Origin: Gaopeijia sp032250675
Lineage (GTDB): Bacteria; Gemmatimonadota; Gemmatimonadetes; Longimicrobiales; Gaopeijiaceae
DNA: 64,000 nt
Direction: 5' to 3'
Assembly: GCA_032250675.1 (NCBI GenBank)
Contig: JAVVEY010000002.1
Location: forward strand, 3,757-67,756
Of the stretch, positions 14,725 to 24,358 are shown one piece after another (positions within the stretch are counted from its first letter, which is position 1; every line of letters starts with the position of its first letter). A model generated the notes under the pieces. It did no database searches. It saw nothing but the letters and a program-made list of their open reading frames with translations, and was not told the DNA's origin. The position numbers and the translations under genes are program-made.

Positions 14725-16350
14725 ATGTCCGAGACGACCCCGAACGACGCGGTGACGGAGACCGTCACGCTGACGATCGACGGCCGGGAGGTCACCGTCC
14801 CGAAGGGCACCACGGTGCTCAAGGCCGCCGAGTCGATGGGCACCGAGGTGCCGCACTACTGTTTCCATGAGGGACTCTCTCCGCCGGCGATGTGCCGTCT
14901 CTGCCTCGTGGAGGTCGAGGGCGCGCCGAAGCTCCTGCCGTCGTGCGTCACGCAGGCGCAGGACGGCCAGGTGGTGCACACGCAGGGCGAGAAGGCGCTC
15001 CAGATGCGGCGAGGGGTGCTCGAGTTCTACCTCGTCAATCACCCCCTCGACTGTCCGATCTGCGATCAGTCGGGGGAGTGCTATCTGCAGGACTACGTCC
15101 ATATGGAGGGACGGGACCACGGTCGGTCCCGCGAGCCGAAGCGCGTCTTCGGGCGGGACGACTTCGGGGGCGACGTCCTCTTCTACGGCGACCGCTGCGT
15201 GATGTGCACGCGCTGCGTGCGCTTCATGAACGAGGTCGAGCAGGATCCACGCCTGACGGTCGTGGAGCGGGGGAGTCGCTCGGTGATCGACACCTTCTTC
15301 GAGGAGGGGCTCGAGGGCACGAAGTGGTCGGGCAATATCGTCGATATCTGCCCGGTCGGCGCGCTCGTCTCGAAGGATTTCCTCTACAAGCAGCGCGCCT
15401 GGGACCTCGACCACACCCCCTCGATCTGCCCCTCGTGCAGCCAGGGGTGCACGATCGAGCTGCACACGCGCGACAACCTCGTGCAACGCCTCCGACCGCG
15501 GAAGAATCTCGCCGTGAATGGGCACTGGATGTGCGACTACGGGCGTGAACGCTACGAGGTCATCAACCGCTCGGACCGTGTGACCGCCCCCCTCGTGGGG
15601 CGCGCGGGTGAGCGGACCGCGATGGGGTGGCCCGAGGCGCTCACCCGACTCGTCGAGCGCCTCGACGGGGTGGAGCGGGGCCGCGTGAAGGCGGTCGTCT
15701 CGCCTCACGCCTCGAATGAGGATATCGGCGCGCTCGCCACCCTTGTCGACGCGCTCGGGGGTGGTGAGATCGTCTACCGGATCGAGCGCGCCGAAGAGGA
15801 GGATGTCCTCCAGGGGATGCCTTCGCTGGCGCGGCGACGGGACCTCGCGCCGAATCGGCGTGGCGCCGAGCTCCTCGGCGCGAGCCGGGTCGGAAACGAC
15901 GACGGCACCGGCGGCCTCGAGGGTGTGGCCGACCACGACGGGGTCGTGATCGTGCTCGGTGACGAGCTCGCCGACCAGGAGGAGGGGTTCGGCGAGGCCG
16001 CCCGACTCCACCTCCACCTGGGGATCCATCCGACCCCGGCCGCGACGCACGCCGATCTCGTCCTCCCGGTGACGACCTTCGCCGAGCAGGAGGGGACCTT
16101 CACCAATCTCGAGGGTCGTGTGCAGCGCTTCCGGCAGGCCCTCCACCCCCCGGGAGCCGCGCGTCCCCCCTGGCTGGTGATCGGAGCGCTCGTGGCCGAG
16201 ATCACGGGGCGCGATACCCTCCCGACGACGGGGGCCGAAGCCTTCCGGGCTCTCGCTTCGCGGGTCGACGCCTTCGCCGGGCTCGACTACGACGCCCTCG
16301 GAACGCGCGGTGCCGTGGTGAATGAACCCGTGCGGCCGGCGGGAGGGTGA
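14725..16350 (+). CDS. nuoG: NADH-quinone oxidoreductase subunit G, shortened molybdopterin-like domain
   Basis: 541 residues. N-terminal clusters are complete: [2Fe-2S] Cys46/57/60/74; N5-type His106, Cys110/113/119; N4 Cys158/161/164 plus the CPVGAL Cys. A further CPSCSQGC...C set with spacing C-x2-C-x3-C-x27-C matches the N7 site found in E. coli and Thermus NuoG. The following molybdopterin-oxidoreductase-like domain is only about 300 residues: it keeps the APNRRGAELLGA and HADLVLPVTTFAEQEGTFTN elements but lacks much of the middle. Typical N7-bearing NuoG proteins are 750-900 residues. The frame runs clean into nuoH, so this looks like evolutionary reduction rather than damage. Confidence 0.93.
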   Translation: MSETTPNDAVTETVTLTIDGREVTVPKGTTVLKAAESMGTEVPHYCFHEGLSPPAMCRLCLVEVEGAPKLLPSCVTQAQDGQVVHTQGEKALQMRRGVLEFYLVNHPLDCPICDQSGECYLQDYVHMEGRDHGRSREPKRVFGRDDFGGDVLFYGDRCVMCTRCVRFMNEVEQDPRLTVVERGSRSVIDTFFEEGLEGTKWSGNIVDICPVGALVSKDFLYKQRAWDLDHTPSICPSCSQGCTIELHTRDNLVQRLRPRKNLAVNGHWMCDYGRERYEVINRSDRVTAPLVGRAGERTAMGWPEALTRLVERLDGVERGRVKAVVSPHASNEDIGALATLVDALGGGEIVYRIERAEEEDVLQGMPSLARRRDLAPNRRGAELLGASRVGNDDGTGGLEGVADHDGVVIVLGDELADQEEGFGEAARLHLHLGIHPTPAATHADLVLPVTTFAEQEGTFTNLEGRVQRFRQALHPPGAARPPWLVIGALVAEITGRDTLPTTGAEAFRALASRVDAFAGLDYDALGTRGAVVNEPVRPAGG

Positions 16351-16352
16351 CG

Positions 16353-17645
16353 ATGGAGCCGATCAGTGGACTCGCCGGACTCGTCGCGATGCAGCTCAAG
16401 ATCGTCGGCGTCTTCTCCGCCGTCATGGTCGTGGTGGCCTACACCACCCTCGCCGAGCGCAGGATCTCGGCGTGGATCCAGGACCGCAGTGGCCCCAACC
16501 GTGTCGGGCCCTTCGGGCTCCTGCAGCCGATCGCCGACGGGATCAAGAACATCCTGAAGGAAGAGACGATGCCCGCCACCGCGAACCGCTTCTGGTTCGT
16601 GGTCGGTCCGATGCTCTCGATCATCCCCGCCCTCGTCACGATCGCGGTGATCCCCTTCGCCGCTCCACTCCCCACCCAGTGGGGCGTGGTCGAGATGATC
16701 ATCGCCGATGTCCCGATCGGGCTCCTCTTCATCCTCGCCGTGGGGTCGCTCGGGGTCTACGGGATCGTGATCAGCGGGTGGGCGTCGAACAACAAGTACG
16801 CATTCCTCGGTGGGCTTCGCGCCTCGGCACAGATGGTGAGCTACGAGGTCGCGATGGGTCTCTCGCTCATCGCCGTCATCATGCTCGCGGGCAATGTCAC
16901 CCTGACCGAGATCGTCTGGCAGCAGCAGCAGCTCGGCTTCTGGTTCGCGATCCCGCTCTCGCTCGCCTTCATCCTCTTCGTGATCTCGGCCTTCGCCGAG
17001 ACGAACCGGCTCCCCTTCGACATGCCGGAGGCGGAGTCGGAGCTCGTGACCGGCTACCACACCGAGTACTCCGCGATGAAGTTCTCGATGTTCTTCATCG
17101 CCGAGTACGCGCACATGCTCACCGCCTCGGCGCTGATGGCGACCCTCTTCTTCGGCGGATGGGACCTCCCGGGGACGTGGGACAACGCCTTCCTGCACGA
17201 GGGGCAGTACATCCGGGGCTTCGACGAGGCGGGAGCACCGATTGCCGCCTCCCTCGCGGTCTGGAAGACGCTCCTCACCGCGGGTGCGTTCGCGATCAAG
17301 ACGGGCGCCTTCCTCTTCCTCTACATCTGGGTCCGGTGGACGCTTCCCCGCTTCCGCTACGACCAGGTCATGAGCCTCGGCTGGAAAGTCCTCCTTCCGG
17401 TCTCGCTCGCCTATGTGATGATCGTCTCCGCCACGATCCTCGTGCTCGACCACCTCGAGGTGGCGTACGGCTTCACCTTCGGCCTCGTGCTCACCGCGGT
17501 GAGCGGGGCCTGCACCGTGGCCTTTCTCTTCTTCCTGGACCGCGATCGCGTGATTGCGGGTGCCGCCGTCCCGCACCGCCTCGACCGGCCCGTACGGATG
17601 CCCGACACCCGCCTTCCCGAACGATCATCGGTCGAGGGCGACTAA
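16353..17645 (+). CDS. nuoH: NADH-quinone oxidoreductase subunit H
   Basis: 430-residue membrane subunit that forms the quinone channel entry. Shows AERRISAWIQDRSGPNRVGP, the ETNRLPFDMPEAESELVTGY loop and about eight transmembrane helices. ATG 16353 is chosen because GGGAGG (16341-16346) is 6 bp upstream; a GTG overlapping the nuoG stop (16347) is the alternative. It is longer than E. coli NuoH (325), with an insert near the middle (HEGQYIRGFDEAGAP region) and a polar C-terminal tail. Confidence 0.95.
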   Translation: MEPISGLAGLVAMQLKIVGVFSAVMVVVAYTTLAERRISAWIQDRSGPNRVGPFGLLQPIADGIKNILKEETMPATANRFWFVVGPMLSIIPALVTIAVIPFAAPLPTQWGVVEMIIADVPIGLLFILAVGSLGVYGIVISGWASNNKYAFLGGLRASAQMVSYEVAMGLSLIAVIMLAGNVTLTEIVWQQQQLGFWFAIPLSLAFILFVISAFAETNRLPFDMPEAESELVTGYHTEYSAMKFSMFFIAEYAHMLTASALMATLFFGGWDLPGTWDNAFLHEGQYIRGFDEAGAPIAASLAVWKTLLTAGAFAIKTGAFLFLYIWVRWTLPRFRYDQVMSLGWKVLLPVSLAYVMIVSATILVLDHLEVAYGFTFGLVLTAVSGACTVAFLFFLDRDRVIAGAAVPHRLDRPVRMPDTRLPERSSVEGD

Positions 17646-17675
17646 CTTCTTTCCCCGACCCCACGGACGGACGTC

Positions 17676-18176
17676 ATGGGAGTTCAGGTCAAAGTCATGC
17701 AGCGGCCGGAACCGGGCCGAACGTCGTATCTGCGCGCCGCCCTCAAGGGGATGGCGCTCACCTTCCGGCACATGGTGAACCCGAAGAAGGTCACCCAGCA
17801 GTACCCCGAGGAGCAGACCGACCTCAGCCCGCGCTGGCGCGGGACGCATGTGATGGAGACGCACGCCGACGGCCGTCCGAAGTGCGTGGCGTGCGGGCTC
17901 TGTCCGACGGTCTGCCCGGCCAACTGCATCCGGCTCGTGGGGGGCGAGGACGACAACGGCAACCGCTACCCGATCGTCTACGAGATCGACGAATTCCGCT
18001 GCATCTTCTGCGGGATGTGCCAGGAGGTCTGCCCGGTGGAGGCGATCCATGTGGGACAGCACTTCGAGAATGCGGAGTACTCGCGTGACCGCTTCGTCTA
18101 TGACCTCGACCGGCTGATGGAGCAGGATCACCCCTCCACGCTGCTCTGGGATCCCTCCGATCCCCGCTCGGAGTGA
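17676..18176 (+). CDS. nuoI: NADH-quinone oxidoreductase subunit I
   Basis: 166-residue 8Fe ferredoxin-like subunit that holds clusters N6a and N6b and passes electrons to N2. Two canonical sets are visible: CVACGLCPTVCP and CIFCGMCQEVCP. An amphipathic N-terminal helix (LRAALKGMALTFRHMV) anchors it to the membrane arm. The C-terminus is acidic. Sits 30 bp after nuoH and 4 bp before nuoJ. Confidence 0.96.
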   Translation: MGVQVKVMQRPEPGRTSYLRAALKGMALTFRHMVNPKKVTQQYPEEQTDLSPRWRGTHVMETHADGRPKCVACGLCPTVCPANCIRLVGGEDDNGNRYPIVYEIDEFRCIFCGMCQEVCPVEAIHVGQHFENAEYSRDRFVYDLDRLMEQDHPSTLLWDPSDPRSE

Positions 18177-18180
18177 TGCC

Positions 18181-18729
18181 GTGGACGTCCAGCTTCTGAA
18201 TATCGCCTTCTACGCCCTCGCGATCGTCGCGATGGGCAGCGCGCTCGGCGTCGTCTTCGGCCGCAGCCCGATCGCGTCGCTCCTCTCGATGGTGACCTCG
18301 CTCGCGAGTGTGGCGGGGATCTACGTCCTCCTCGAAGCGCACTTTCTCGCCGCGATCCAGGTGATGGTCTACGCCGGCGCGATCATGGTGCTCTTCCTCT
18401 TCGTGATCATGCTCCTCAACCTCGGGCACGACTATCGGAGCGATCTGCGCGGCTGGTTCCACGGGCTCCTCGCGCTCGTCGTGTCGGGGGGGATCGGCGG
18501 CGTGCTGGTGGAACGATTCCTCGCGGTCCGGGAGGTCGGACTGCAGATCGCCGGTCCCGGCGCCGCCGAGCTCGACCGGGCGATCGCCGAGAAGGGTGTG
18601 ATCGGGGTGATCGCCGATCCGCTCTACACGACGTGGGTCGTCCCCTTCGAGATCACCGGGATCCTCCTCCTCGTCGCGATCATCGGAGCCCTGGTGCTCG
18701 CCAAGCGCACCGTGGAGGCGCCCCGATGA
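18181..18729 (+). CDS. nuoJ: NADH-quinone oxidoreductase subunit J
   Basis: 182-residue membrane subunit with five predicted helices, starting at GTG 18181. The conserved EAHFLAAIQVMVYAGAIMVLFLFVIMLLN segment (helix 3 with its pi-bulge region, given here only as the landmark around residues 57-80) identifies the ND6 family. The stop overlaps the nuoK ATG (ATGA). Confidence 0.94.
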   Translation: MDVQLLNIAFYALAIVAMGSALGVVFGRSPIASLLSMVTSLASVAGIYVLLEAHFLAAIQVMVYAGAIMVLFLFVIMLLNLGHDYRSDLRGWFHGLLALVVSGGIGGVLVERFLAVREVGLQIAGPGAAELDRAIAEKGVIGVIADPLYTTWVVPFEITGILLLVAIIGALVLAKRTVEAPR

Positions 18730-19016
18730 ATGCGATCCTCGCGCTCAGCGCCGTCCTCTTCGTGCTCGGGACGCTCGGCGTCCTGATCCGACGCAACGCG
18801 ATCATCATCTTCCTCTGCATCGAACTCCAGCTCAACGCGGTGAACCTCGCCCTGGTGGCCTTCAGCCGGGTCTGGGGGATCGACGGACAGGTCTTCGTCT
18901 TCTTCGTGATGACGGTGGCGGCAGCCGAAGCCGCGGTCGGGCTCGCGATCATCATCTCGATCTTCCGTCACTACGAGACGGTCGATGTCGGGTCCTTCAA
19001 TCTGCTGAAGTGGTAG
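18726..19016 (+). CDS. nuoK: NADH-quinone oxidoreductase subunit K
   Basis: 96-residue ND4L-type subunit with three transmembrane helices. The two proton-path glutamates are visible in IFLCIELQLNAVNLAL and VAAAEAAVGLAIII. Length is normal for the family (about 100). ATG 18726 overlaps the nuoJ stop; nuoL begins 4 bp after the stop. Confidence 0.95.
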   Translation: MNAILALSAVLFVLGTLGVLIRRNAIIIFLCIELQLNAVNLALVAFSRVWGIDGQVFVFFVMTVAAAEAAVGLAIIISIFRHYETVDVGSFNLLKW

Positions 19017-19020
19017 GGGC

Positions 19021-21225
19021 ATGAGTACGACCCTGATCGGATCGACCCTCCTCGCCGCGCAGGAGGCGGCGGGAGCGAGCGATCTCCATGCGGAGTTCGC
19101 TCCCTTCCTCCCCGGGCTCATCGTCCTCCTCCCGCTGCTCGGCTTCCTCGTCAATGGTGCCCTCGCCCTCGGGCACGCCCGTCGCTCGGCGGATGCCGTG
19201 CGGAGGGGTGCCGAGTACGACCCCTTCGGCGAGGGATCGCGACGCCGGGATGCCACCCACCGCCTCCCCACCTGGATCGGGCCCGGGGTGATGCTCCTCG
19301 CCTTCGCGCTCGTGCTGGTGAACTTCGTGAGGATGCTGGGGGTCGAGCTGCACGATCCGGTCGTGATCGAGTACTGGACGTGGATCGCGACGGGCACCCT
19401 CGAGGTGAGTGCCGCGCTCCAGCTCGACCAGCTCTCGATCATCATGATGATGATCATCACGGGCGTGGGTTTTCTGATCCACCTCTTCAGCATCGGCTAC
19501 ATGAAGGATGACGTGGGGTACCCGCGCTACTTCGCGTACCTCAACCTCTTCATCTTCTTCATGCTGGTGCTCGTCATGGGCGCCAACCTCCCCCTCCTCT
19601 TCGTGGGGTGGGAGGGGGTCGGGCTCTGCTCGTACCTCCTCATCGGCTTCTGGTTCAGCGATCGAGAGAAGTCGGACGCGGGCAAGAAGGCCTTCATCGT
19701 GAATCGCATCGGGGACTTCGGCTTCCTGATCGCGATCTTCCTCCTCTTCACCGTCTTCGGATCGCTCGACTTCGCGTCGATCAACGCAGGGGCGGACGCG
19801 ATGCTCGTCTACGGCGGGGGGATGGTCACCGCGATCACCCTCTTCATCCTCCTCGGCGCGGCCGGCAAGAGCGCGCAGATCCCGCTCTACGTCTGGCTCC
19901 CCGACGCGATGGCGGGGCCCACCCCCGTCTCGGCGCTGATCCACGCCGCCACGATGGTCACCGCGGGCGTCTATCTCGTGGCGCGCACGAGCGTGCTCTT
20001 CGCGCTCTCGCCCGTCGGGAGTGTGACGGTGGCGGGGATCGGCGCGGCGACCGCGCTCTTCGCCGCGACGATCGCGCTCGTCCAGACCGACATCAAGAAG
20101 GTGCTCGCCTACTCCACCGTCTCGCAGCTCGGCTACATGTTCCTGGGCGTGGGCGTCGGGGCGTACGCGGCGGGCGTCTTCCACCTGATGACGCACGCCT
20201 TCTTCAAGGCGCTCCTCTTCCTCGGGGCGGGCGCGGTGATTCACTCGATGCACCACGCGCTGCACCACACGCACTCCGGGGAGGACCCCCAGGACATGCG
20301 CAATATGGGAGGGATGCGACGCTACATGCCGTGGACCGCCGCGACGATGTGGATCGCCACCCTCGCCATCGCGGGGATCTGGCCCTTCGCCGGATTCTTC
20401 TCGAAGGACGAGATCATCTGGTTCACCGGCGCCGCCGCGGTGGGCCCCTTCGCCGGGCTCTACACCCTCTTCTGGGTGGTCGCGCTCGCCGCGGCGATGC
20501 TCACCGCCTTCTACATGACGCGCATGATGGTCATGACCTTCCACGGGTCGAACCGGACCGGTGAGGAAGAGGCGAAGCACCTGCACGAGGCTCCCCTCAC
20601 GATGACGGTGCCGCTCTCGGTCCTCGCCTTCCTCTCGACCTTCGGGGGGTGGATCAATGTGCCCGAGGCGATCCGCACCTCCTTCCTCGGCTTCGGGGGC
20701 GCGCTCCCGATGAGCGAGTGGCTGCACGAGTGGCTCGATCCGATCACGCATTCGGCGCAGGCGATCCGCGAGGAGGCACTCACCGCAGCGGGCGCGCTCG
20801 CCGGGCAGGACCACTACCACGGCTTCCTTCACCATGCACCCTTCGGTGGGGGAGAGTTCACCTGGGCGGTCATCTCGACCCTCCTGGCGGCGGGTGTCGT
20901 GGCCGGCACGGTGCTCGTCGGCGCGCGCTGGGTGCTGCGTCCCGCCTCCGAGAGCGCACCCCCCACCGGCTTCCGCAAGATCCTCTACGACAAGTGGTAC
21001 GTCGACGAGTTCTACGACCGGATCATCGTGCGCCCGATCCACACCATCTCGCGCTTCTTCTGGCGCTGGATCGATCGCGGAATCGACCTCCTCGTCGGAG
21101 GCGTCGGAGGGGTGACGAAGGGGGTCGGATGGGCCGGTTCGATGGTGCAGACCGGATCGGTCAGCACCTACGCATTCATCTTGACGGCAGGGGTCCTGGT
21201 GATCCTCTGGTTCACGAGGTTCTAG
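19021..21225 (+). CDS. nuoL: NADH-quinone oxidoreductase subunit L
   Basis: 734-residue distal antiporter-like subunit with the long lateral helix that braces the membrane arm. Shows WEGVGLCSYLLIGFWF, the Lys-bearing GKSAQIPLYVWLPDAM, PTPVSALIHAATMVTAGVYL and DIKKVLAYSTVSQLGYMFLG. The C-terminal lateral helix and final anchor helix follow (DKWYVDEFYDRIIVRPIH onwards). A periplasmic His-rich loop (HSMHHALHHTHSG, HDHYHGFLHHA-like near 20810-20840) is notable. nuoM starts 4 bp after the stop. Confidence 0.96.
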   Translation: MSTTLIGSTLLAAQEAAGASDLHAEFAPFLPGLIVLLPLLGFLVNGALALGHARRSADAVRRGAEYDPFGEGSRRRDATHRLPTWIGPGVMLLAFALVLVNFVRMLGVELHDPVVIEYWTWIATGTLEVSAALQLDQLSIIMMMIITGVGFLIHLFSIGYMKDDVGYPRYFAYLNLFIFFMLVLVMGANLPLLFVGWEGVGLCSYLLIGFWFSDREKSDAGKKAFIVNRIGDFGFLIAIFLLFTVFGSLDFASINAGADAMLVYGGGMVTAITLFILLGAAGKSAQIPLYVWLPDAMAGPTPVSALIHAATMVTAGVYLVARTSVLFALSPVGSVTVAGIGAATALFAATIALVQTDIKKVLAYSTVSQLGYMFLGVGVGAYAAGVFHLMTHAFFKALLFLGAGAVIHSMHHALHHTHSGEDPQDMRNMGGMRRYMPWTAATMWIATLAIAGIWPFAGFFSKDEIIWFTGAAAVGPFAGLYTLFWVVALAAAMLTAFYMTRMMVMTFHGSNRTGEEEAKHLHEAPLTMTVPLSVLAFLSTFGGWINVPEAIRTSFLGFGGALPMSEWLHEWLDPITHSAQAIREEALTAAGALAGQDHYHGFLHHAPFGGGEFTWAVISTLLAAGVVAGTVLVGARWVLRPASESAPPTGFRKILYDKWYVDEFYDRIIVRPIHTISRFFWRWIDRGIDLLVGGVGGVTKGVGWAGSMVQTGSVSTYAFILTAGVLVILWFTRF

Positions 21226-21229
21226 ACCG

Positions 21230-22828
21230 ATGAACGCACTCCTCGATTCGGTCGCATACGACGCCTGGGTTCTCCACGCGCTCGTCTGGCTTCCCCTCGT
21301 CGGGATGGCGTGGGTCCTGCGCGCCCCCGAAGCGGCGGCGAAGCAGATCGCCTTCCGCGTCTCCGCCGCCCTCTTCATCGTGAGCCTCGGGCTCTGGTTC
21401 GCCTTCGAGCCGGGTAGCGCGGCGATGCAGTTCGCCTCCTCGACGCGCTGGATCGAGGCGTGGGGGATCGAGTACGCCCTCGGGATCGACGGGATCAGTC
21501 TCTTCCTCGTCCTCCTGACGACCTTCACGATGCCGCTCGCGATCCTCGGATCGTTCCGCTACATCCAGCACCGGGAGCGGGCCTTCTACGCCCTCATGCT
21601 TCTCCTGCAGACGGGTGTCGTGGGGGTCTTCGTGGCGACCGACCTCTTCCTCTTCTACGTCTTCTTCGAGCTCACCCTGGTGCCGATGTACTTCATCATC
21701 GGAATCTGGGGTGGGACGCGACGCGTCTATGCGGCGGTCAAGTTCTTCCTCTACACCGCCTTCGGATCGCTCCTCATGCTGGTGGCGATCCTCTACCTCC
21801 ACGTACAGGCACGCACCGATCTGGGCTACGGCACCTTCGCCTTCGCCGATCTCGCCACGGTGAACCTCACGCTGACCGAGCAGCTCTGGCTCTTCAGCGC
21901 CTTCGCGCTCGCCTTCGCGATCAAGGTGCCGGTCTTCCCGCTCCACACCTGGCTCCCCGACGCCCATGTGGAGGCGCCGACGCCGGGTTCCGTGGTGCTC
22001 GCCGCGGTGCTCCTCAAGATGGGCACCTACGGCTTCGTGCGATTCCTCCTCCCCTTCTTCCCGGGTGCCGCGCAGCACCCCACGGTGGTGACGGTGATGA
22101 TCGCGCTCGGCGTGATCGGGATCGTCTACGCGGCGTGGGTCGCAGCGGTGCAGCCCGATGCCAAGAAGCTCGTCGCCTACACCTCGGTCGCGCACATGGG
22201 GTTCGTGGTGATCGGGGTCTTCGCGCTCACCGTCAACGGGCTCCAGGGGGCCATCCTGGTGATGATTGCCCACGGGATCAGCACCGGCGCGCTCTTCCTC
22301 CTCCTCGGGATGATCTACGAACGACGCCACACCCGCGAGATCGCCGATTTCGGCGGACTCGGGCGTGTCGCTCCCTGGCTCGCGACCGCCTTCGTCATCA
22401 CCGCCCTGGCTTCGATCGGTCTGCCTGGCACGAGCGGGTTTCCGGGGGAGTTCCTCGCGCTGCTCGGGCTCTTCGAAACCCACCCCGTCTTCGGGGTCGT
22501 CGCCACCACGGGTGTCATCTTTGCCGCCTGGTACATGCTGCCGATGGTTCAGCGAATCTTCTTCAACGCGCTCGAGCGCGACGAGAATCGCGAGGTCGAG
22601 GATCTGAGCCGGCGCGAGATCGCCGTGCTCACTCCCCTCGTGATCATGATGATCGTGCTCGGGGTCTTCCCGGGCGCGATCCTCGAGCGTACCGAACCCG
22701 CCGTGAGAGCGGTGCTCGATCGGGTCGAAGCGGCCGCGCCGGCCGTCGCCGAGATCGATCCGCTCGATCCGGACGCGGGTGAGGGTATCACTCCGGTGGT
22801 CACCGAGGTCGTGGAGGTCGTCCGATGA
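21230..22828 (+). CDS. nuoM: NADH-quinone oxidoreductase subunit M
   Basis: 532-residue antiporter-like proton pump subunit with about 14 helices. Signatures: FFELTLVPMYFIIGIWGG (helix-5 Glu), KVPVFPLHTWLPDAHVEAPT, VVLAAVLLKMGTYGFVR and KLVAYTSVAHMGFVVIG. The C-terminus has a short polar tail of about 20 residues after GVFPGAILERT. The stop overlaps the nuoN ATG. Confidence 0.96.
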   Translation: MNALLDSVAYDAWVLHALVWLPLVGMAWVLRAPEAAAKQIAFRVSAALFIVSLGLWFAFEPGSAAMQFASSTRWIEAWGIEYALGIDGISLFLVLLTTFTMPLAILGSFRYIQHRERAFYALMLLLQTGVVGVFVATDLFLFYVFFELTLVPMYFIIGIWGGTRRVYAAVKFFLYTAFGSLLMLVAILYLHVQARTDLGYGTFAFADLATVNLTLTEQLWLFSAFALAFAIKVPVFPLHTWLPDAHVEAPTPGSVVLAAVLLKMGTYGFVRFLLPFFPGAAQHPTVVTVMIALGVIGIVYAAWVAAVQPDAKKLVAYTSVAHMGFVVIGVFALTVNGLQGAILVMIAHGISTGALFLLLGMIYERRHTREIADFGGLGRVAPWLATAFVITALASIGLPGTSGFPGEFLALLGLFETHPVFGVVATTGVIFAAWYMLPMVQRIFFNALERDENREVEDLSRREIAVLTPLVIMMIVLGVFPGAILERTEPAVRAVLDRVEAAAPAVAEIDPLDPDAGEGITPVVTEVVEVVR

Positions 22829-24354
22829 CGCTCGACTTCGTCTCCGGGCTCGACTACTTCTGGGCACTCCTCCCCGAGTTCCTCCTCTGCGGGTGGGGGA
22901 TGGTGATCCTTCTCATGGGGGTCTCGGGACGCCGCGACCCGCGCACCGAGGGCGCGCTCGCCGCCGAGCTCCCCTCGCACGACCTCGGCTACCTCACCCT
23001 CGCGGGACTCGTGGTGGCGGCGCTGGCCCACGGGTGGCTGTACGGCGTGGCCGAGGTGGGCACGGAGGGGCTCGTGGCGGTCGACGAGTTTCGTCTCTTC
23101 GCCGGCTGGATCTTCCTGATCGCCGCCGCCTTCACCGTCCTCATGTCGTTCGCCTACGTCTACCGGCAGCGACTTCAGGCGGGTGAATACTATGCGCTCA
23201 TCCTCTTCGCCACGGCGGGGATGATGTTCATGGCGGGCGCGCGCGATCTCATCGTGATCTTCCTCGGGCTCGAGGTGATGTCGATCTCGGTCTACGCCCT
23301 CACCGCCTTCAACCGCCGCGACCGGCGTTCGGCCGAGGCGGGGTTGAAGTACTTCATCCTCGGTGCCTTCTCGACGGGCTTCTTCCTCTACGGTCTCGCG
23401 CTCGTCTACGGCGCCACGGGATCGACGAATATCGAGGCGGTCGGAACGAGCGTGCTCGCGGGCAACGCCCACGCCTCACTCCTCCCCTTCGGGGTCGGGT
23501 TCCTGGCGGTGGGATTCGCCTTCAAGGTGGGTGCCGTCCCCTTCCACATGTGGGCTCCGGATGTCTACGAAGGCGCGCCCACCCCGGTGACGGCCTTCAT
23601 GGCGGTGGCGGTCAAGGCCGCCGCCTTCGTCGCCTTCTTCCGGGTCTTCCTCGTCGGGTTCATCGGGATCCGGGAGGTGTGGTACCCGATCGTCTGGTGG
23701 ATCGCCGCGATCACGATGGTCGTCGCCAACCTCCTGGCGCTCGCGCAATTCAATGTGAAGCGGATGCTCGCCTACTCGAGCATCGCGCACGCCGGCTACC
23801 TCATGGTGGCGCTCGCGGCCGCCAACGACCGCGCCTCCGCAGGGATGCTCTTCTACCTCCTCGTCTACGCCGTGATGAATATGGGCGCCTTCGCGATCGT
23901 GGTGATCGTGGGACGACAGGGTGAGGAGTCGCTCGAGGTCGACGACTACGCGGGGCTCGGCGCCTCGAACCCCGCGCTCGCCGTCGCCTTCACGATCTTC
24001 CTCCTCGCATTGGCGGGATTCCCCGGCACCGCCGGCTTCATGGGGAAGATCTTCCTCCTCCAGGGCGCGGCCGACTCCGGCCTCTGGGTGCTCTCGACGG
24101 TGCTTGTGCTGATGACCCTCGTCTCGTACTACTACTACCTCCGGCTGGCGTGGTTCATGTGGATGCGCGAAGCTCGTGAAGGGGTTTCGCAGGGGGAGCT
24201 CTTCGTGCCCCTCCCGATGCGCTTCGCCCTCGTCGCCGGAGCTGCCGTCCTCCTTCTTCTCGGCGTCTTTCCCGCGACGATAATGGAGTTCGCCCAGGGC
24301 TCCGTTGCGGCGGTCTCCGCCTTCCCCGAGCTCCTCCAGGTTCTCGCACCGTGA
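22825..24354 (+). CDS. nuoN: NADH-quinone oxidoreductase subunit N
   Basis: 509-residue proximal antiporter-like subunit. Shows GLEVMSISVYALTAFNR, KVGAVPFHMWAPDVYEGAPT, KRMLAYSSIAHAGYLMVAL and LALAGFPGTAGFMGKIF, all standard for the ND2 family. Last gene of the complex I operon, making the A-N set complete in this window. The next gene begins 4 bp after its stop, so it may share the transcript. Confidence 0.96.
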   Translation: MTLDFVSGLDYFWALLPEFLLCGWGMVILLMGVSGRRDPRTEGALAAELPSHDLGYLTLAGLVVAALAHGWLYGVAEVGTEGLVAVDEFRLFAGWIFLIAAAFTVLMSFAYVYRQRLQAGEYYALILFATAGMMFMAGARDLIVIFLGLEVMSISVYALTAFNRRDRRSAEAGLKYFILGAFSTGFFLYGLALVYGATGSTNIEAVGTSVLAGNAHASLLPFGVGFLAVGFAFKVGAVPFHMWAPDVYEGAPTPVTAFMAVAVKAAAFVAFFRVFLVGFIGIREVWYPIVWWIAAITMVVANLLALAQFNVKRMLAYSSIAHAGYLMVALAAANDRASAGMLFYLLVYAVMNMGAFAIVVIVGRQGEESLEVDDYAGLGASNPALAVAFTIFLLALAGFPGTAGFMGKIFLLQGAADSGLWVLSTVLVLMTLVSYYYYLRLAWFMWMREAREGVSQGELFVPLPMRFALVAGAAVLLLLGVFPATIMEFAQGSVAAVSAFPELLQVLAP

Positions 24355-24358
24355 GTCG

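Noticed and set aside
12540..14843. Long - strand frame opposite nuoE/nuoF
   Set aside because: Antisense shadow of two clear complex I genes; no domain, no Shine-Dalgarno.
18997..21528. Long open frame (over 800 codons) on the - strand opposite nuoL
   Set aside because: It mirrors nuoL codon structure, has Arg/His/Glu-rich composition typical of GC-rich antisense frames and no recognisable motif.
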